Shown: positions 60,881 to 64,000 of the stretch, piece by piece | Layout of the letters: the number at the start of each line of letters is the position of its first letter | How positions within the stretch are numbered: the stretch's first letter is position 1 | From: an uncultured Bacteroidales bacterium | Lineage (GTDB): Bacteria > Bacteroidota > Bacteroidia > Bacteroidales > F082 | Direction: 5' to 3' | Assembly: GCA_900317155.1 (NCBI GenBank) | Contig: ONFO01000007.1 | Location: 1 to 64,000, forward strand | DNA: 64,000 bases | Position numbers and translations under genes: made by a program | Notes under the pieces: generated by a model | Told to the model about the DNA's origin: nothing | The model's input: the letters and a program-made list of their open reading frames with translations, nothing else | Database searches by the model: none

Positions 60881-62590
60881 ATGTCGAAATATCTTGAGTT
60901 TCGCAATGCGAGATGTAAGGATTGCTACAAATGCCTTCGCGAATGTCCGGTGAAAGCCATCGACTTCAAGGGCCATCAGGCCGAAATCATTGAAGACCGC
61001 TGCATCTTGTGCGGCCACTGCACGCTGGCTTGTCCGCAAAACGCGAAGATCGTTCACAGCGAATTGGAAGAAGTGAAACAAATGCTGGCCGGCACCGACA
61101 AGGTGATTGCCAGCGTTGCCCCATCGTTCATATCAAGCTTCGGCCTCACCGACTTTGGTGTGATGAAATTGGCCTTGGCCAAGTTAGGCTTTGCCGATGC
61201 AGAAGAAACTGCCGTCGGTGCACAAGCTGTCACCAAGGAATATGCACGTCTGCTTAAGACGGGCGAGTTCACCAACTTCATCACCTCGGCCTGCCCTGCC
61301 GCTTGCCGCATGATTCAGGAATACTATCCGAAAGCCCTCAAATACCTCGCCCCCGTTGATTCGCCAATGGTGGCCCATGCCAAAATCATCAAGAAGCAAC
61401 ACCCCGATGCCCGAATCGTCTTCATCGGCCCCTGCATCGCCAAGAAGCGTGAAGCCGACGAATGTCATTTGATTGACCATGTGCTGACCTTTGAGGATGT
61501 GGTGAAGTTTTTCGATGAGAAAAACATCAAACTCGACGAAATCTCCAACCTCAGCCTCAACAAGAAAAACGGCACGCCCAACCTCGCTAAAGAATACCCG
61601 ATACCGCAAGGCATCATCAACTCCTTCCCCGTGCTGCCCGAGGGCTACGAATATATCGCTGTCGACGGCCCGAAGAAGTGCGTCGAGGCTTTGGAAAATA
61701 TTGAGCATCTCGACCATGTGGTGATGGAAATCAACCTTTGCGTGGATGCCTGCGTCAATGGTCCTTGCTCGTTGGTCAAAGAGGGCGGTTCCATCAAGGC
61801 CACTGCCGATGTGCGTAAATACGTCAGCCGCGAGAAGCAAGCCCTGACCGGACCACAAGACGACAGCCCGCTTGACTTAAGCCTGGCGGCCGCTCATCCG
61901 CGCCTCCGTAGCCACAGCATGGCTGCCCCTGAACGCGACATTGAAGCCATCCTACACCAGACCGGTAAGATGACACCAGAAGATGAACTGAATTGTGGTT
62001 CATGCGGCTATGCCACCTGCCGCGAGAAGGCTTGGGCAGTTTACAACGGCTATGCTGATATCGAAATCTGCCTGCCTTATATGCGCCAACGCGCTGAGTC
62101 GCTCTCATTCGAGATTATCCAAAACAGCCCTGAAGGCATCATCGTCCTCGATTCGGAGCTCAACATTCAGGAAATCAACAATAAAGGCAGAGAACTCCTC
62201 GGCATCGATGACCCCAACGCCAAGGGAAGACCTGCTGCCGACTTCTTCAGCCCCATCGACTTCTACAACGCCTATACGCAAAAGAAGCACGTCAGCTGCA
62301 AACAGACGCACATCCCCGCCACTGGAAAATACGTTGATATATCCATCAACTACCTGGCTGGACAAAACGTCATCTTCGGCATCTTGAAAGACGTCACCGA
62401 TTCAGTCGATTACGAAAACCGCATCATGAAGGTGAAGATGGAAACCTTGACCACCACCGATGAGGTCATCAAGAAACAAATGCGTGTGGCTCAAGAGATT
62501 GCGTCGCTATTGGGCGAAACCACAGCCGAAACAAAGGTGGCCTTGCTGAAACTCAAGAAAACCCTAACCGAAGAAAACAAGAAGAACTGA
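60881..62590 (+). CDS. Sensory [FeFe]-hydrogenase-like protein with PAS domain (HydS type)
   Basis: 569 residues. Two ferredoxin clusters come first (CKDCYKCLRECP, CILCGHCTLACP, about 12-52). The H-cluster domain has altered motifs: L1 is TSACPAAC in place of TSCCPGW, L2 is GPCIAKK, and L3 is LCVDACVNGPC. A further 4Fe-4S site (NCGSCGYATC, about 369-378) and a PAS domain (about 410-510; IIQNSPEGIIVLDSELNIQEINNKG) follow, then a helical tail. The loss of the L1 cysteine and presence of PAS match group C/D sensory hydrogenases, thought to sense H2 or redox state (family knowledge). Its stop overlaps the phosphatase start by one base (TGATG). Confidence 0.92.
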   Translation: MSKYLEFRNARCKDCYKCLRECPVKAIDFKGHQAEIIEDRCILCGHCTLACPQNAKIVHSELEEVKQMLAGTDKVIASVAPSFISSFGLTDFGVMKLALAKLGFADAEETAVGAQAVTKEYARLLKTGEFTNFITSACPAACRMIQEYYPKALKYLAPVDSPMVAHAKIIKKQHPDARIVFIGPCIAKKREADECHLIDHVLTFEDVVKFFDEKNIKLDEISNLSLNKKNGTPNLAKEYPIPQGIINSFPVLPEGYEYIAVDGPKKCVEALENIEHLDHVVMEINLCVDACVNGPCSLVKEGGSIKATADVRKYVSREKQALTGPQDDSPLDLSLAAAHPRLRSHSMAAPERDIEAILHQTGKMTPEDELNCGSCGYATCREKAWAVYNGYADIEICLPYMRQRAESLSFEIIQNSPEGIIVLDSELNIQEINNKGRELLGIDDPNAKGRPAADFFSPIDFYNAYTQKKHVSCKQTHIPATGKYVDISINYLAGQNVIFGILKDVTDSVDYENRIMKVKMETLTTTDEVIKKQMRVAQEIASLLGETTAETKVALLKLKKTLTEENKKN

Positions 62591-63750
62591 TGGAACTCTG
62601 CTTAGAAACGGGATGCACCTCGCTGAACCATGTCGGCGAGGAATTATGCGGCGACAATGTGGCCTGCACCGTTAAGGACGGCTTCACCACCCTCGTCTTG
62701 GCTGACGGTTTGGGCAGCGGCGTGAAGGCCAACATCCTTTCCACGCTTACCTCCAAGATCCTCTGCACGATGGCCGCCAACGACATCGACATCTACGAAT
62801 GCGTTGAGACCATCATCCAAACCCTTCCGGTGTGCTCGGAGCGTGGTGTGGCCTACTCCACCTTTTCCATCATCCATGTGAACACCGAGGGCAAAGGCAT
62901 CATGTTCGAGTTCGACAACCCCGAGGCCATCTACTACCATCGTGGCCAATGCCAGAACTTCGAGCGTATTGAACTGGATGTGTGTGGCAAGAAGGTTTAT
63001 CGCACTGAACTAAACCTTGAGGAAGACGATATCATCATCGTCATGTCCGACGGCACCATTCATGCTGGCATCGGACAAATCCTCAACTTCGGCTGGGAAC
63101 GCGACCAAATCATGGAGCACCTCAATGCCAACATTACGCGCTCCATGTCGGCCCGTGCTGTGGCCTGCCTCTTGGCATCGGCCTGCAACGACCTCTACGC
63201 CGACAAGCCTGGCGACGATACCACCGTAGCCGCTGTCAAGATTCGCAAGCGCTTGGATGTCAACATCATGGTCGGCCCGCCCGTCGACAAGGAAAAGGAT
63301 GACTTCTACATCGAGCAATTCTTGGCAGGTCCTTCAAAGAAAATCGTTTGCGGCGGAACCAGCTCCACCATTGTGGCGCGCCACCTGAAAACCGAGTTGA
63401 AGACCAGCTTCGATTTCCCTGACAAGGAAGTGCCCCCCATCGGCTACATCAAAGGCATCGACCTGACCACCGAAGGCGTGCTCACCTTGCGTCGACTGAT
63501 GCAAATGTTGGAGAAATACATCTCCATCTCTGACCTGACCCCCAAGACCTTCACCAAGAAAGACGGTGCCTCGCTCCTCGCGGATTACCTCTTTGAACGC
63601 GCCACCCACATCACCTTCTTCGTCGGCCAAAGCGTCAATGTGGCCCACCAAGGGCTGCCCATCGACACGACTATGAAGATGAAAATCGTGGAGAAAATTG
63701 CCAACGACCTACGCAAGATAGGCAAAATCGTCGAACTGAATTATTATTGA
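62590..63750 (+). CDS. SpoIIE-type PP2C phosphatase coupled to the sensory hydrogenase
   Basis: 386 residues. The phosphatase domain (about 1-215) has VLADGLGSGVKANILS (metal-binding Asp and Gly) and IIIVMSDGTIHAGIG and DKPGDDTTVAAVKI. A C-terminal domain of about 170 residues (ISSTIVARHL-type helices, YIKGIDLTTEGVLTLRRLMQML) is the extra part seen in phosphatases paired with HydS, of unknown role. Coupled translation with HydS suggests it carries the signal onward, probably to a phosphorylated STAS or other target. No target is next to it; the STAS gene at 31591 is the only one in the window. Confidence 0.92.
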   Translation: MELCLETGCTSLNHVGEELCGDNVACTVKDGFTTLVLADGLGSGVKANILSTLTSKILCTMAANDIDIYECVETIIQTLPVCSERGVAYSTFSIIHVNTEGKGIMFEFDNPEAIYYHRGQCQNFERIELDVCGKKVYRTELNLEEDDIIIVMSDGTIHAGIGQILNFGWERDQIMEHLNANITRSMSARAVACLLASACNDLYADKPGDDTTVAAVKIRKRLDVNIMVGPPVDKEKDDFYIEQFLAGPSKKIVCGGTSSTIVARHLKTELKTSFDFPDKEVPPIGYIKGIDLTTEGVLTLRRLMQMLEKYISISDLTPKTFTKKDGASLLADYLFERATHITFFVGQSVNVAHQGLPIDTTMKMKIVEKIANDLRKIGKIVELNYY

Positions 63751-63774
63751 TCATCCCACAATACCCCAAACAAG

Positions 63775-64000
63775 ATGAACTCACAAAGAATTTTTGACAC
63801 CGACGTACAACTCGTCAAATACAACGTGCTGAAAGAAATCATCCGACGCGCCTACGAGGGCGGATTGGAGGAAGCCTACATGGAAGTGCCCAAGTTGCTC
63901 AGTCCCGGTCCGAAAGCCGAAACGCGCTGCTGCATCTACAAGGAACGCGCCATCTTGCAAGACCGCATCCAGATGGCCATGGGCGGCGACAAGAGCAACC
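63775..64000 (+). CDS. Monomeric [FeFe] hydrogenase, N-terminal part
   Basis: The gene runs off the window. The visible start MNSQRIFDTDVQLVKYNVLK is followed by a helical region and PGPKAETRCCIYKERAILQDRIQMAMGGD. The CCIYKERAI block is typical of the N-terminus of group B-like [FeFe] hydrogenases found next to HydS and SpoIIE genes (from memory). It starts 24 bp after the phosphatase stop, so it may share the transcript. The catalytic part cannot be seen. Confidence 0.75.
   Translation, partial: MNSQRIFDTDVQLVKYNVLKEIIRRAYEGGLEEAYMEVPKLLSPGPKAETRCCIYKERAILQDRIQMAMGGDKSN

Overview
The window reads as a chromosome segment of a strictly anaerobic, amino-acid-fermenting member of the Bacteroidales, probably gut or rumen. 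The evidence is TAnnTTTG-type -7 promoter boxes, a general lack of Shine-Dalgarno sites, a degraded tail of the kind found on secreted Bacteroidales proteins, a giant secreted protein ending in a FISUMP-like domain, a TPR/AraC-type lipoprotein regulator, and an oxygen-sensitive [FeFe]-hydrogenase metabolism. No tRNA, rRNA, CRISPR array, transposase or phage gene was seen.

1-6.2 kb: the lower half of a lysine-to-butyrate pathway. The end of kamE (lysine 5,6-aminomutase) is followed by ctfB, crt, hbd, bcd, etfB and etfA, all on +. Long hairpins built from 7-bp units separate several of these genes.
6.3-11.2 kb: an AT-rich pair of unrecognised genes (coiled coils plus hydrophobic segments), then a ThrE-type exporter, a small lipid-anchored or exported protein, a LolA-like protein and a small orphan.
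11.2-31.9 kb (-): one apparent operon, STAS antagonist - outer-membrane barrel - two-module NRPS - MFS exporter - three-module NRPS. Both NRPSs end in a reductase, so the predicted products are peptide aldehydes or derivatives (inference).
31.9-41 kb: a graveyard of two truncated surface-protein tails mixed with REP elements, then an approximately 2700-residue secreted repeat protein broken by a 74-bp deletion.
41-47.9 kb (-): a TPR/AraC-type lipoprotein regulator frameshifted by an 11-bp tandem duplication, a sensor with SpoIIE phosphatase and RsbW-like kinase domains, mnmE, a DUF3127 gene and a DEDDh exonuclease.
48-50.7 kb (+): an oxygen/peroxide detoxification cassette (rubrerythrin, rubredoxin, flavoredoxin-rubredoxin fusion, flavodiiron protein) with 28-bp palindromes between the genes.
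50.8-55.4 kb (-): a probably electron-bifurcating hydrogenase operon (2Fe-2S protein, HydB, HydA, HydC).
55.6-64 kb: a TerB-like protein (-), then on + a subtilase fused to a barrel-like domain, Rex, an iron alcohol dehydrogenase, and a sensory-hydrogenase locus (thioredoxin-like ferredoxin, HydS-PAS, SpoIIE phosphatase, start of a monomeric [FeFe] hydrogenase).

The genes join into a redox story. Lysine and sugars go to butyrate through Bcd/Etf. Reducing power leaves as H2 (HydABC, monomeric hydrogenase) or alcohol under Rex. H2 or redox state may be sensed by the HydS-SpoIIE branch. A STAS protein, the usual substrate of such phosphatases, heads the NRPS operon. The least familiar features are the heptanucleotide repeat family, which has also entered NRPS coding sequence in frame at least three times, the NRPS/STAS/porin operon, and the AT-rich gene pair.
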